From Corynebacterium sp. 13CS0277 (GTDB lineage: Bacteria; Actinomycetota; Actinomycetes; Mycobacteriales; Mycobacteriaceae): a DNA stretch of 64,000 nucleotides. The stretch lies in the NCBI RefSeq assembly GCF_002994655.1, contig NZ_PPDL01000005.1, positions 1-64,000 of the forward strand, written 5' to 3'. The position numbers and the translations under genes were made by a program. Positions 38,763 to 47,432 of this stretch are shown piece by piece; the stretch's first letter is position 1; each line of letters starts with the position of its first letter. The notes below the pieces were generated by a model that did not search any database, was not told the origin of the DNA, and worked only from the letters and a program-made list of their open reading frames with translations.

Positions 38763-40211
38763 TTAGGCGTCAACCTCAGTTCGGTCACCGCTCCACAGCG
38801 TGTGGAAGTGGCCGGGGGCATCGACACGCTCGTAGGTGTGCGCGCCAAAGAAGTCGCGCTGGCCCTGGATGAGGGCCGCGGGCAGGCGCTCCGCGCGCAG
38901 CGAGTCGTAGTAGGACAGGGAGGAAGCGAATACCGGGATCGGCAGGCCCCGCTGGGTGGCGGCGACCACGACGCGGCGCCAGGAATCCACCAGGCCCTCC
39001 ATCTCGGAGCGGAAGTAGGGGTCCAGCAGCAGCGACAGCAACTCCGGGTTGGTGTTGTAGGCGTCGACGATGCGGTTGAGGAACTTCGCGCGGATGATGC
39101 AGCCGCCACGCCAAATGGTGGCCAGGTCGCGGGGGTCAACATCCCAGCCGTGCTCCTTGGAACCGGCGGTGATCTCGTCGAAGCCCTGGGCGTAGGCCGC
39201 CAGCTTCGAGGCGTAGAGTGCGCGGCGCACATCCTCGACGAAGGCCTCACGGTCGGCGATCGGGGTGGTCACCAGGTCGCCGGAGGGCAGCACCCCAATG
39301 GTGGCGGCGCGCTGCTCCCGGGCGCCGGACAGGGCGCGGGCGAACACGGCCTCACCGATACCGGTGACGGGGATACCCAGGTCGAGGGCGGTCTTGACCG
39401 TCCAGCGGCCGGTGCCCTTCTGGCCGGCGGAGTCGACGATGACGTCGACGAGCGGCTTGCCGGTCTTCGCATCGACCTGGCTGAGCACCTCGGCGGTGAT
39501 CTCCACGAGGTAGGAATCCAGGTCGCCCTTGTTCCACTCCTTGAACACCTCGGCGATCTCGGCGGGCTCCATGCCGGCCGCGTAGCGCAGCAGGTGGTAG
39601 GCCTCACCAATGACCTGCATGTCGGCGTACTCGATGCCGTTGTGCACCATCTTCACGAAGTGGCCGGCACCATCCTCACCGATGTGGGTGCAGCAGGGCA
39701 CCCCATCGACCTTGGCGGACACACTCTCCAGCAGCGGGCCGAGGGACTCGTAGGAGGCTGCGGGGCCACCCGGCATGATCGACGGGCCGTTGAGGGCGCC
39801 CTCCTCGCCGCCGGAAATACCGGCGCCGACGAAGTTGAGGCCGCGGGCAGCCATCTCGGCCTCCCGGCGGATGGTGTCGGTGTACAAGGAGTTACCGCCA
39901 TCGATGATGATGTCGCCGGGCTCCATCGCGTCGGCGAGCTGGTTGATGACAGCATCGGTTGCCGGGCCCGCCTGCACCATGATCAGTGCACGGCGCGGCC
40001 GCTCCAGGGAGGCGACGAAATCCTCAATGGTGGTCGAGGGGATGAAGTGGCCTTCCGCGCCGTAGGCCTCCATGAAGTGTTCGGTCTTGTCGGTGCTGCG
40101 GTTGTACACCGCAACGGTGTGGCCGTGGCGGGCGAAATTGCGGGCAATGTTCGAGCCCATCACCGCCAGGCCCACGACACCAATCTGTGCCAGTGTGTTC
40201 TGCTCAGTCAT
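38763..40211 (-). CDS. gnd: 6-phosphogluconate dehydrogenase
   Basis: A 482-residue decarboxylating dehydrogenase of the pentose phosphate pathway, making ribulose 5-phosphate and NADPH. The N-terminal Rossmann motif IGVVGLAVMGSNIARNFARHGHTVAVYNRS, the IIDGGNSLYTDTIRR block, GISGGEEGALNGPSIMPGG and the KMVHNGIEYADMQ catalytic segment are present. The length is normal for the homodimeric long type. The ATG follows a TAGAGT -10 element by 8 bases (40220-40225 on the plus strand), so the mRNA is probably leaderless. Confidence 0.96.
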   Translation of the reverse strand: MTEQNTLAQIGVVGLAVMGSNIARNFARHGHTVAVYNRSTDKTEHFMEAYGAEGHFIPSTTIEDFVASLERPRRALIMVQAGPATDAVINQLADAMEPGDIIIDGGNSLYTDTIRREAEMAARGLNFVGAGISGGEEGALNGPSIMPGGPAASYESLGPLLESVSAKVDGVPCCTHIGEDGAGHFVKMVHNGIEYADMQVIGEAYHLLRYAAGMEPAEIAEVFKEWNKGDLDSYLVEITAEVLSQVDAKTGKPLVDVIVDSAGQKGTGRWTVKTALDLGIPVTGIGEAVFARALSGAREQRAATIGVLPSGDLVTTPIADREAFVEDVRRALYASKLAAYAQGFDEITAGSKEHGWDVDPRDLATIWRGGCIIRAKFLNRIVDAYNTNPELLSLLLDPYFRSEMEGLVDSWRRVVVAATQRGLPIPVFASSLSYYDSLRAERLPAALIQGQRDFFGAHTYERVDAPGHFHTLWSGDRTEVDA

Positions 40212-40219
40212 GGTTGTCT

Positions 40220-40225
40220 ACTCTA
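40220..40225 (-). promoter_or_regulatory. -10 element TAGAGT, leaderless type, gnd
   Basis: On the minus strand TAGAGT ends 8 bases before the gnd ATG and no ribosome site is present. Confidence 0.5.
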
Positions 40226-40476
40226 CCCCGTTGTTGCCCGCTTCAGCGCTGCCGACTATCCACAGCCGTGACGAAAAACCCCACGATACTGCCCGTCAGC
40301 GCCCCAGGCGAGTGTGGGATCCCACAGGCAAACCCACACAACCGGGCGTGATGTGGGCGTCTGGGGGCGGCCATCGGAGAGGTCTCCGCCCCAGGCCCAA
40401 CGGCTCGTCCGCGCTGTCAGCCGCCCCAGGGGCGGTGGGTGTGCGGTGGTGCCCGCGTGGGCGTGCCTGCGCCCAC

Positions 40477-40482
40477 TATGGT
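40477..40482 (+). promoter_or_regulatory. -10 element TATGGT, leaderless type
   Basis: TATGGT ends 7 bases before the ATG at 40490 of the thioesterase gene, with no ribosome binding site. Confidence 0.5.
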
Positions 40483-40489
40483 GGACCGC

Positions 40490-40912
40490 ATGGATATCCA
40501 CGACATCACCGCCCACCCCCGCGGCCTCGACGCGGCTCTCGGCCTGCGCTATCACACCGTCACCCCCACCCGCGTGGTCGCCAGCCTCGTCGTCGGGGAA
40601 CACCACCTGCAGCCCGGGGGACTCGTGCACGGGGGCATCTACTGTGCGCTCGCCGAATCCTGCGGCAGCGTGCTCGGCATGGCGGCCCTGCGCGACCGGG
40701 AGGATGAGGATGCCCACGGCATGGTCGTCGGGGTGAACAACAGCACTGATTTCCTGCACCCGGTGAAGTCCGGCGTCATCGACATTGAGGCCACCGTCAT
40801 CACCAGCGGTCGCCGCACCCAGCTGCTCGCGATCGAGATGAAAAACCGGGATCGGCTCGTCGCCCGCACCACCCTGCGCACCATGGTGATCCCACCGCTG
40901 GCACAGGCGTAA
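40490..40912 (+). CDS. PaaI/hotdog-fold thioesterase
   Basis: A 140-residue hotdog thioesterase. The GLVHGGIYCALAESCGSVLG motif carries the usual HGG and a glutamate in place of the general base, and VGVNNSTDFLHPVKSGVIDIEATV follows. Family members hydrolyse acyl-CoA esters, including 1,4-dihydroxy-2-naphthoyl-CoA of menaquinone synthesis; which substrate applies is not visible. The ATG at 40490 is chosen over 40439 because the hotdog fold starts there and a -10 element lies 7 bases ahead. It is divergent from gnd. Confidence 0.87.
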   Translation: MDIHDITAHPRGLDAALGLRYHTVTPTRVVASLVVGEHHLQPGGLVHGGIYCALAESCGSVLGMAALRDREDEDAHGMVVGVNNSTDFLHPVKSGVIDIEATVITSGRRTQLLAIEMKNRDRLVARTTLRTMVIPPLAQA

Positions 40913-40968
40913 CACGCGCGGCCACCGTGGTCGCCCGCGCGCGACTTGCGTCAGTCGGCTGCCGGCCG

Positions 40969-41721
40969 CTATCCGCGGGGGCCGAAAATCGCCTGGCCGA
41001 CCCGCACGCAGGTCGACCCGTGGGCGATTGCGAGCTCGAAATCGCCCGACATGCCCATGGACAGCTCCTGCAGCCACTCCTCGGGCACCCGGCCCCGCAA
41101 GCCGTCGCGGACGTCCGCGAGCCGGGTGAAGCAGGCCGCCACGGCAGCACGGTCGGGGGAGTGCAGTGCCACGGTCATCAGCCCGCGGGGGCGGAGGTGC
41201 GGAAACTCGGAGAGCGCGTCGACAAACGCCTCGACGTCTGCGGGCCGCAGGCCCGCCTTTTGCGGCTCATCGGAGGTATTGACCTGCACGAGGACGGGCA
41301 GTTCGCGTTCGGCGGCGGCGAGCCGGCGTTCGAGTGCCGCGGCCACCGACAGGCTGTCGAGCGCCTGAAACTCGGCCGCGTGCGCGGCAATGAGCTTTGC
41401 TTTGTTGGACTGCAGTTGGCCGATCTGCACGAATTCCACCTGCATCTCGCCCGCGGCCTGGGCTTTGAGGGCGAGTTCCTGGGGGCGGTTCTCCCCAAAC
41501 TGGGTCATGCCGGCGGCAGCGGCGCGGGCGATGACCTCCAGCGGGTAGGTTTTCGACACGGGCAGCAGGCGGATCTGCTGCGGGTCGCGCCCGGCAGCAA
41601 TCGCCGCGGCATCCACCCGGGCCCGAATGGCGGTCCAGCGTGCTGCAAGTTCTTCCACCGTGGGCCACGCGTCAAGAGCGGCGGGCTGGGGCGGGGCGGG
41701 GTGGGGGTCGTGCGGCGTCAC
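40969..41721 (-). CDS. PLP homeostasis protein, YggS/PipY family
   Basis: A 250-residue pyridoxal-phosphate-binding TIM-barrel protein. The PLP lysine is in RLLPVSKTYP, and FGENRPQELALKA, FVQIGQLQSNKA, RPRGLMT, LSMGMSGDFELAIAHGSTCVRVGQAIFG complete the signature. The usual HFIGxLQ tryptophan/histidine is replaced by FVQIGQLQ. It holds PLP without a known catalytic role. The GTG start lies 8 bases after a TATGCT -10 element with no ribosome site. Confidence 0.92.
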   Translation of the reverse strand: MTPHDPHPAPPQPAALDAWPTVEELAARWTAIRARVDAAAIAAGRDPQQIRLLPVSKTYPLEVIARAAAAGMTQFGENRPQELALKAQAAGEMQVEFVQIGQLQSNKAKLIAAHAAEFQALDSLSVAAALERRLAAAERELPVLVQVNTSDEPQKAGLRPADVEAFVDALSEFPHLRPRGLMTVALHSPDRAAVAACFTRLADVRDGLRGRVPEEWLQELSMGMSGDFELAIAHGSTCVRVGQAIFGPRG

Positions 41722-41729
41722 GGGGTGTA

Positions 41730-41735
41730 AGCATA
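41730..41735 (-). promoter_or_regulatory. -10 element TATGCT, leaderless type, yggS-like gene
   Basis: On the minus strand TATGCT ends 8 bases before the GTG at 41721, with no ribosome binding site. Confidence 0.5.
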
Positions 41736-41812
41736 CTGCGTCTGCTGCGGGGCGGGGTGGACTGTGTTGTGCACAGCGGGTGAAAAACCGCCCCGGCCGC
41801 CCCCTCGACAGG

Positions 41813-41818
41813 TAGCCT
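41813..41818 (+). promoter_or_regulatory. -10 element TAGCCT, leaderless type
   Basis: TAGCCT ends 7 bases before the methyltransferase ATG at 41826, with no ribosome binding site. Confidence 0.5.
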
Positions 41819-41825
41819 GGTTCGC

Positions 41826-42425
41826 ATGCCTACGTGGAACGACTTGATCGCGAATAATCCCGCCCACTCGCAGAACTACGCCGCCCGCTGGGAACGCTTT
41901 GAGCACCAGGGCGACGACATCGTCGGCGAAGCCCGCCTCATTGACGCCATGGCGCAGCGGCACGCCAAGATCCTGGACGCCGGCTGCGGACAGGGCCGTA
42001 TTGGCGGCTACCTGGCGCAGGCCGGCCACGAGGTGACGGGCGTGGACTTGGACCCCTACCTCGTGGAGATTGCCCGGGCGAAGTACCCGGACGCCCAGTT
42101 CGTCGTCGGCGACCTGGAGCACGATGAGATGCCGGGCGGCGACTACGACCTCATTGTCTCCGCGGGCAACGTGGTGGCCTTCCTTGAGGTCGAGGGCCGC
42201 CGCCCGGCGCTGCAGGCCCTGGCGAAGGTCCTGGCACCCCAGGGGCGGATGGTCATTGGTTTTGGCGCGGGCCGCGGCTATAGCTTCGCCGAGTTCCGCG
42301 CGGATGCGGCCGCCGCCGGCCTGGTGGAGCAGCAGGCGTACTCCACCTGGGATCTGCAGCCCTTCACCCCGGAGTCCCAGTTCCTCGTGTCCGTCCTCGT
42401 GCACGCGGAGAACCCGCAGGCCTAA
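41826..42425 (+). CDS. SAM-dependent methyltransferase
   Basis: A 199-residue class I methyltransferase. The glycine-rich motif I is ILDAGCGQGRIGGYLA, followed by VTGVDLDPYLVEIA (acidic end of strand 2), FVVGDLEH and YDLIVSAGN. The small size and lack of an extra domain point to a small-molecule or tRNA-like substrate; none can be named. The start is leaderless in type. Confidence 0.88.
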   Translation: MPTWNDLIANNPAHSQNYAARWERFEHQGDDIVGEARLIDAMAQRHAKILDAGCGQGRIGGYLAQAGHEVTGVDLDPYLVEIARAKYPDAQFVVGDLEHDEMPGGDYDLIVSAGNVVAFLEVEGRRPALQALAKVLAPQGRMVIGFGAGRGYSFAEFRADAAAAGLVEQQAYSTWDLQPFTPESQFLVSVLVHAENPQA

Positions 42426-42449
42426 CACGAGTACCGGCCGGATAGACGA

Positions 42450-42482
42450 ACACCCCGGGCAGGACAGTCCTGCGCGGGGTGT
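42450..42482. terminator. Terminator between convergent genes
   Basis: A nested dyad: ACACCCCG/CGGGGTGT outside, GCAGGAC/GTCCTGC inside, each separated by one unpaired base and with a one-base centre. It is nearly palindromic and sits between the convergent methyltransferase and GT87 genes. Confidence 0.65.
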
Positions 42483-42498
42483 GCGCTGCGCGCCGCTG

Positions 42499-43767
42499 CT
42501 AGTAGCGGCGGTCGGCCGGGTGCCGGTCGGCCACACCACGGGCCGCCAGCGCTAGCACCACGGTGGCAATGATGAGGGTCACCGACTGGGATTCCCCGAG
42601 GGCGTGCTGCCAGGCGGCGTAGCCCTTGTCGGGGTCGAGCAGGTGGTTCGGCCCCCACCACTGCACCAGGCCGAAGGCCAACGCCCACCACCGCAGCCGG
42701 GCCTTGTCGGCGAACAAGGTGACCACGACCGGCACCCACAGCACGAGCACCGCCCAGTGGTGGGTGACGGCGTAGGGCTGCAGCAGGCACAGCATGAACA
42801 CGAACATCGCGAGGCTGAGCAGCGGGTGGCCTTTGCGGGAGTAGGTGACCATCGCCCACAGGCCCAGCCCCCCGAGCAACACCACGCCCGCACCCCACAG
42901 CACGAGGAACAGGGTGGAGTTGGGGTCGGCGATCTCCCGGGCGATGAGCCCACTCAAGGCCTGGTTGCGGAAGAAGTCTTTTTGCCCGGCACGGTCGGTG
43001 TTCCACATCTCCACCGTCCAGAAGTGCAGCGAGTCCTCGGCGCGCACCAGCCACCCCACGATCAAGGTGACCAGCCCCATGGCGACCGCGCGGGCGGCCG
43101 CCGCCCAGTCGCGGCGGATGAGGAACACCAAGCCGAAGGCCGCGGGCGTGACCTTGATGCCGGCCGCGAGCCCCACCCCCAGGCCGCGCAGCCGGTGCGG
43201 CAGCACGCCGGCCACATCGGCGATGACGAGCATCGCCAGGTAGGTGTCGATCTGCCCGAAACCCATCCCGTTGTCGATGGGCTCCGCCGACAGGGCTACG
43301 CCCAGCAGGCACAGCCCGAGGAACATGGCGGTGCGGCGGCCGAAACCGCCGAGCGCGAGCCCGGCACTGACAATGATGAACACGCAGACGACCTGGCCGA
43401 AGTTCCACGCGAGCCGCAGGGGGGTTTGGGGCACGTACGCCAGGGGGGACATCACGAGTGCCGCGAACGGCGGGTAGATGAACCCGAAGCCGCTGCGCGA
43501 ATAGAAGCCCTCAAACAGGGGGCCGTCGGTGCGGAATGCGCGGGCCGCATCCTGGAAGACCTGTAGGTCCATGAGGAACCCGTGGGCGGCGAGCCGGTAG
43601 TTGACCACCAGCGCCCACACAGTAAAGCCGAGGCCAATGCCGCAGGCGACGAGCAGCCACTGCGCGGCCGACAGGGGTGGCGCGATCCGGGGGCGGGTGG
43701 GTGCGGGCACTGTCGCGCCAGGCGGCGGGGTCGGCGCGGCGGGGGAGGGGGGCGTCGTCGGCGTCAC
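42499..43767 (-). CDS. GT87-family polyprenyl-phosphate mannosyltransferase
   Basis: A 422-residue multispanning GT-C glycosyltransferase (GT87/DUF2029). About ten membrane segments are visible. The conserved outer-loop aspartate block MDLQVFQDAARAF near the N terminus is followed by FGFIYPPFAALVMSPLAYVP and GQIDTYLAMLVI. Relatives add mannose to lipomannan or PIM outside the membrane from polyprenyl-phosphate mannose, which Ppm1 (58433-59221) makes. GTG at 43767 with AAAAGG upstream is chosen; the GTG at 43839 overlaps a TAGGGT -10 element and is unlikely. Confidence 0.87.
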   Translation of the reverse strand: MTPTTPPSPAAPTPPPGATVPAPTRPRIAPPLSAAQWLLVACGIGLGFTVWALVVNYRLAAHGFLMDLQVFQDAARAFRTDGPLFEGFYSRSGFGFIYPPFAALVMSPLAYVPQTPLRLAWNFGQVVCVFIIVSAGLALGGFGRRTAMFLGLCLLGVALSAEPIDNGMGFGQIDTYLAMLVIADVAGVLPHRLRGLGVGLAAGIKVTPAAFGLVFLIRRDWAAAARAVAMGLVTLIVGWLVRAEDSLHFWTVEMWNTDRAGQKDFFRNQALSGLIAREIADPNSTLFLVLWGAGVVLLGGLGLWAMVTYSRKGHPLLSLAMFVFMLCLLQPYAVTHHWAVLVLWVPVVVTLFADKARLRWWALAFGLVQWWGPNHLLDPDKGYAAWQHALGESQSVTLIIATVVLALAARGVADRHPADRRY

Positions 43768-43840
43768 AGGTGGGCCTTTTGTGTTGTGGTCGGGGCGTGG
43801 GGTGGGCACCTCACGCGGTGAGAAATTACCGTGACACACC

Positions 43841-43846
43841 CTAGCA
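43841..43846 (-). promoter_or_regulatory. -10 element TAGGGT of the GT87 gene
   Basis: On the minus strand TAGGGT gives a leader of about 65 bases before the GTG at 43767. This also argues against the earlier GTG start at 43839. Confidence 0.4.
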
Positions 43847-43858
43847 AGCGCACGCGCA

Positions 43859-43906
43859 ACACCCCCGCCTCATCCGCCCGGGCAGGGGGATGAAAGACGG
43901 GGGTGT
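43859..43906 (-). terminator. Terminator of ndh
   Basis: ACACCCCCG pairs with CGGGGGTGT, with CATCC/GGATG stacked inside. It lies 39 bases after the ndh stop on the minus strand and before the GT87 promoter. Confidence 0.6.
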
Positions 43907-43944
43907 GGTGCGCGCTCACGAAGGAGCAGTGTGCGCGGGGCGGT

Positions 43945-45363
43945 TTACTTGCCGGTGAAGCGCTGGGTGTCGAGGATCTCGATGGGGGTGTCGTCCTGCT
44001 TCGAGTCGCCGGCCTCCTTGGCGAGGCGCGCCAGCTTCGCCAGGGCGTTGCGGGCGTGCAGCTGCTGGCGGGTGGTGGTCAGCTGCCAGCGGTTGCGGGA
44101 CACGGAGTTCAGGCCCCAGGCGACCGCCGAGACGAAACGGTTGCGGAAGCCGACGAGGAACATCAGGTGCACGGCCAGCCACAGCAGCCACCCGATGAAG
44201 CCGGTGACCTCGACCTTGCCGAGCTTGACCACGGCGGAGAAGCGGGACACGGTGGCCATGGAGCCCTTGTCGAAGTACTCGAACTCGCCGCGGCCGCCGG
44301 CGGGGCGACCATCGGCCTCCGCGGCGAGGTTCTCGGCAACGTACTCGCCGGCCTGGATGGCGACCTGGGCGACACCGGGCAGGCCCTGGTAGCTCATCAT
44401 GTCGCCGATGATGAACACGTTGGACTTGTCGCCGACGCTCAGGTCCGGGCCGACCGGCACGCGGCCGGCGCGGTCGACCTCGACACCGAGCTGTTCGGCG
44501 ACGAGCTTGCCCAGCGGGCTGGCGGCCACACCGGCCGACCAAATCTTGCAGAAGCTTTCGATGGTCTCCACCGAGTCGTCCTTGGTGGACTTGAAGGTCA
44601 CCGAGGTGGCGTCGACGTTGGTGACGATGCTGTTGAGCTTCACCGTCACGCCCAGCTTCTCCAGCTGGCGCTGGGCGTTGCGGCCCAGGCGCTTACCGAA
44701 GGGCGGCAGCACCTGCGGCGCGCCGTCGAGGAGAATGATCTTCGCGGAGGAGGGGTCGAAGTTGGAGTACTCGCCCTTGAGGGTGCGGTGCGCCATCTCT
44801 GCGAGCTGGCCGGCCAGCTCCACACCGGTCGGGCCGGCGCCGACGACGACGAAGGTGAGCAGGCGCTCCCGCTCAGCGGGGTCGGTGCACAGCTCGGCGC
44901 GCTCGAACGCGCCGATGATGCGGGCACGGATCTCGAGGGCGTCGTCAATGTTCTTCATACCGGGCGCGAACTCGGCGAAGTGATCGTTGCCGAAGTAGGA
45001 CTGGGAGGCGCCGGCGGCGATGATCAGCGAGTCGTACTCGTAGGTGCGGGTGAAGTCCCCGAGGCGGGTGGTGACGATCTGGGTGTCGACGTCAATGTCG
45101 ACGACCTCGCCCTTGACCACGTGCGCGTTGTCCTGATCTTTGAGGATCTGGCGGGTCGAGGGGGCGATTTCGCCCGACGACAGGATGCCGGTGGCCACCT
45201 GGTACAGCAGCGGCTGGAACAGGTGGTGGTTGGTGCGGTCAATCAGGGTGACGTCAACGTCGGCGTTCGCGAGCTTCTTGGCCGCGAACAGGCCGCCGAA
45301 ACCGGCACCGATGATGACCACGTGGTGGCGTCCGCCTTCAGGTCGAAACGGCTTGTCAGTCAT
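43945..45363 (-). CDS. ndh: Type II NADH dehydrogenase
   Basis: A 472-residue non-proton-pumping NADH:menaquinone oxidoreductase. FAD is bound by HHVVIIGAGFGGLFAAKKLA near the N terminus and NADH by LTFVVVGAGPTGVELAGQLAEM near residue 175. NVFIIGDMMSYQGLPGVAQVAIQAGEYVAENL is the second FAD motif. Two hydrophobic segments near residues 380-410 (FIGWLLWLAVHLMFLVGF) attach it to the membrane. The ATG at 45363 follows AAGGAG by 12 bases. A possible GlxR site lies at 45490-45505 upstream. Confidence 0.94.
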   Translation of the reverse strand: MTDKPFRPEGGRHHVVIIGAGFGGLFAAKKLANADVDVTLIDRTNHHLFQPLLYQVATGILSSGEIAPSTRQILKDQDNAHVVKGEVVDIDVDTQIVTTRLGDFTRTYEYDSLIIAAGASQSYFGNDHFAEFAPGMKNIDDALEIRARIIGAFERAELCTDPAERERLLTFVVVGAGPTGVELAGQLAEMAHRTLKGEYSNFDPSSAKIILLDGAPQVLPPFGKRLGRNAQRQLEKLGVTVKLNSIVTNVDATSVTFKSTKDDSVETIESFCKIWSAGVAASPLGKLVAEQLGVEVDRAGRVPVGPDLSVGDKSNVFIIGDMMSYQGLPGVAQVAIQAGEYVAENLAAEADGRPAGGRGEFEYFDKGSMATVSRFSAVVKLGKVEVTGFIGWLLWLAVHLMFLVGFRNRFVSAVAWGLNSVSRNRWQLTTTRQQLHARNALAKLARLAKEAGDSKQDDTPIEILDTQRFTGK

Positions 45364-46035
45364 GTGGCGTGTGTACTCCTTGCACGATGGTGTTGCGCCG
45401 CCACCCACACCCCGGAGCTTCCGGCGTGCAGCGTGGCGTGCCGGGGTCGGGTTGGTGGCGGTCGAGGTGGGTCCCATGGTAGCGGTTTGTGTCGGATAAC
45501 TCACACTGTGTGTGCCTGGGGCGCCACAGTGGGCAGACACCTCGGCCACAGTGGCCGGGCCGCGCCGGGTGCTCCGTCGTACCCCGCGCCGCTGTGTGGC
45601 CGCCGCACCGCGGCCTGTTTGCCCCGTTGTCGGACAGGTTTCGCCCGTCACCCACCGCCGCGGCACGCGGGGTAGGGGAACTGGTGACACGTACCCAGAA
45701 TGTGAACTGGGGCGCACCCGCGCGCCCGCGGTGAAATACCCCGCAGGGGCCTCGCGTGACGCCTCCCCGCACCCGCAGCTCGCTGGCAGTGTGTGAGTTT
45801 GCTGGGAACCCGGCATGGGTCCCCACACCTGGAGGTCAAGTGTGAGACATTGCAGTACGCGCCACCCGCCACCGGCCACACACGCCCGCACCACGCTGCC
45901 GCGCGCGTGGGCAGGCCGTGTGCGGCCCGCGCCGGTGAGTGAAGGTGCGCGCCCAACTGTGTCTGCTGTTGTCGTGACCCTCGTGGAAGGTTCCCCTCGT
46001 GCTGTTCATCCCCGTCACTGGTGCCGGTGGCTGCC
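45364..46035. other. Divergent control region of ndh and the CFA-like gene
   Basis: About 670 bases with no convincing gene. It contains the possible GlxR/CRP site at 45490-45505. TACCAT near 45475 on the minus strand is a possible ndh -10. Several open frames here are GC-driven and without a ribosome site. Confidence 0.4.
45490..45505. promoter_or_regulatory. Possible GlxR (CRP-type) site
   Basis: TGTCGGATAACTCACA matches the GlxR consensus TGTGA-N6-TCACA (with central TA) at all but two fixed positions. It lies 127 bases before ndh. Cyclic-AMP-dependent GlxR control would suit a respiratory gene but is not shown. Confidence 0.35.
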
Positions 46036-47367
46036 ATGCCTAGCGTCGAGTTCGCCCACCTGGCGGGCCTCGACCCGCAGCTCTGGCCGGAGCTCGTGCA
46101 GGTGCCAGTGACCCGCACCTTCCGGGCGCAGGCGCACGCGGAGGCGGAGCTGGCCCGCGCAGCAGCCGCCGGTGGCATCAACCTCGACCCCGCCCGCGCA
46201 GGTGATGGCGTGCCCAGCCTGGTGGTGCACCACGATGCTGTGTTCGCCCGCATGGCGACCCGCGGCTGGTTGGGTTTCGCCGAGGGCTTTTTCGCCGGCG
46301 AGTGGGATTCCGCGCAGCTTGCCGAAGTGCTACGCCTGCTGCTGGCGGCGGGTTTTCAGCCCGGGGAGTCGCGGGTGCGTCGCGGCCACACCCAGGTGCC
46401 TGCCGCACCGCGCCACCCGGGCGGGGACCTGCCCTGGGAGGTGGTGTCCCTGTATTCGCCGACGCCGATTCCGGTGGATGTGGCGGGCCTGTACGCCAGC
46501 GGGGTGGCGACCACCGCCCGCGTGGAGCGGCCCAATCACATCGGGCGCCGCGGTGCCCCGCCGACCATCCCCGTGGAGGTGACGACGGTGCAGGCCCCGG
46601 TCGCCGTGGAACGCGCCGATCTGGCGGCCGCCCAGCTGCGGGCGGTGGATTCCCTGCTGGACTTGGCGTGGGTGACCCGCGGTACGGATGTGCTGGATAT
46701 GCCGGCGACGACGGCGCTGGTGGCGCTCGCCGCTGCGGAGCGTGGCGCCGTGGTCGATGCGGTGTGCATGGATCATGACGTCGCTGAGGCGATGGCCGTG
46801 CAGATCGGAGACGTTGCGAGCGTCGACGTGTGCGAGCAGGTCGTGCCGCCGCGCAGCCAGTGGCGGGGCCGCTACGAGGCAGTGATTTCCGCAGGCCGCC
46901 TGGAGATGCTGGGGTCTGCTGGGGTGACCGAGCTCCTCCACGGCATGGATCGTTTGCTCAGCCCCGGTGGCCGGGCCGCCGTGCAGACGACGATCGCGAC
47001 GGAGCGTTTCGGGCGCGTGCGCGAAGCGGCGCTGGCCCCCATCCGCACCTACCTGTGGCCCGCCTACGAACCCCAGCCCCTGGAGGGGCTGCGGGCCGCC
47101 ATCGACGGGCGCACGGGGCTGCGCCTGCACACGGAGAAGTACATCAGCAGCCACGCGCAGCTGACGGTGCAGCTGCAGGGGCAGCTGTTTGCCTCCCAGG
47201 AACGCAAGGCGGCCGCCGCGGGCATCGATGCCGTGACACGCAGGCTGTGGCGCTATTGGCTGGCCTTCCAGGAAGCTCTGCTCGCCGAGGGGGCGCTGGA
47301 GGTGGTGCAGCTCGGCATCGCCCACAAGCCCCGCCGCGCACCAACCGCTACGCGCGTCACCCGATGA
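46036..47367 (+). CDS. CFA-synthase-like protein (UfaA-like)
   Basis: A 443-residue protein with the layout of cyclopropane-fatty-acid/mycolic-acid methyltransferases. GWLGFAEGFFAGEWD is the family's early motif, and the C-terminal end (IRTYLWPAYEP, YISSHAQLTVQ, LWRYWLAFQEALLAEGALEVVQLGIAHK) is typical. The SAM-binding glycine loop, normally LxIGCGWG, reads here VLDMPATTALVALA, lacking the glycines, so cofactor binding is doubtful. C. glutamicum has ufaA in the same place beside ndh. ATG at 46036 or GTG at 46021; neither has a good ribosome site. Confidence 0.75.
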   Translation: MPSVEFAHLAGLDPQLWPELVQVPVTRTFRAQAHAEAELARAAAAGGINLDPARAGDGVPSLVVHHDAVFARMATRGWLGFAEGFFAGEWDSAQLAEVLRLLLAAGFQPGESRVRRGHTQVPAAPRHPGGDLPWEVVSLYSPTPIPVDVAGLYASGVATTARVERPNHIGRRGAPPTIPVEVTTVQAPVAVERADLAAAQLRAVDSLLDLAWVTRGTDVLDMPATTALVALAAAERGAVVDAVCMDHDVAEAMAVQIGDVASVDVCEQVVPPRSQWRGRYEAVISAGRLEMLGSAGVTELLHGMDRLLSPGGRAAVQTTIATERFGRVREAALAPIRTYLWPAYEPQPLEGLRAAIDGRTGLRLHTEKYISSHAQLTVQLQGQLFASQERKAAAAGIDAVTRRLWRYWLAFQEALLAEGALEVVQLGIAHKPRRAPTATRVTR

Positions 47368-47398
47368 AAAAACCGCACCGGCAACAGGGCCGGTGCGG
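47366..47398 (-). terminator. Terminator of the dedA gene
   Basis: CCGCACCGGC pairs with GCCGGTGCGG around a six-base loop, with six A residues on the plus-strand left side, giving a T run on the minus strand. It ends dedA transcription from 48137 and may also stop the convergent gene. Confidence 0.8.
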
Positions 47399-47432
47399 GC
47401 GGGGGAGTGTCGACGACGTGAAGGACAAGCGC

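Noticed and set aside
34599..40271. A 1,890-codon open frame on the plus strand
   Set aside because: It lies antisense to five well-supported genes (CNNM pair, helicase, gnd) and shows no domains; it is a by-product of high G+C codon usage.
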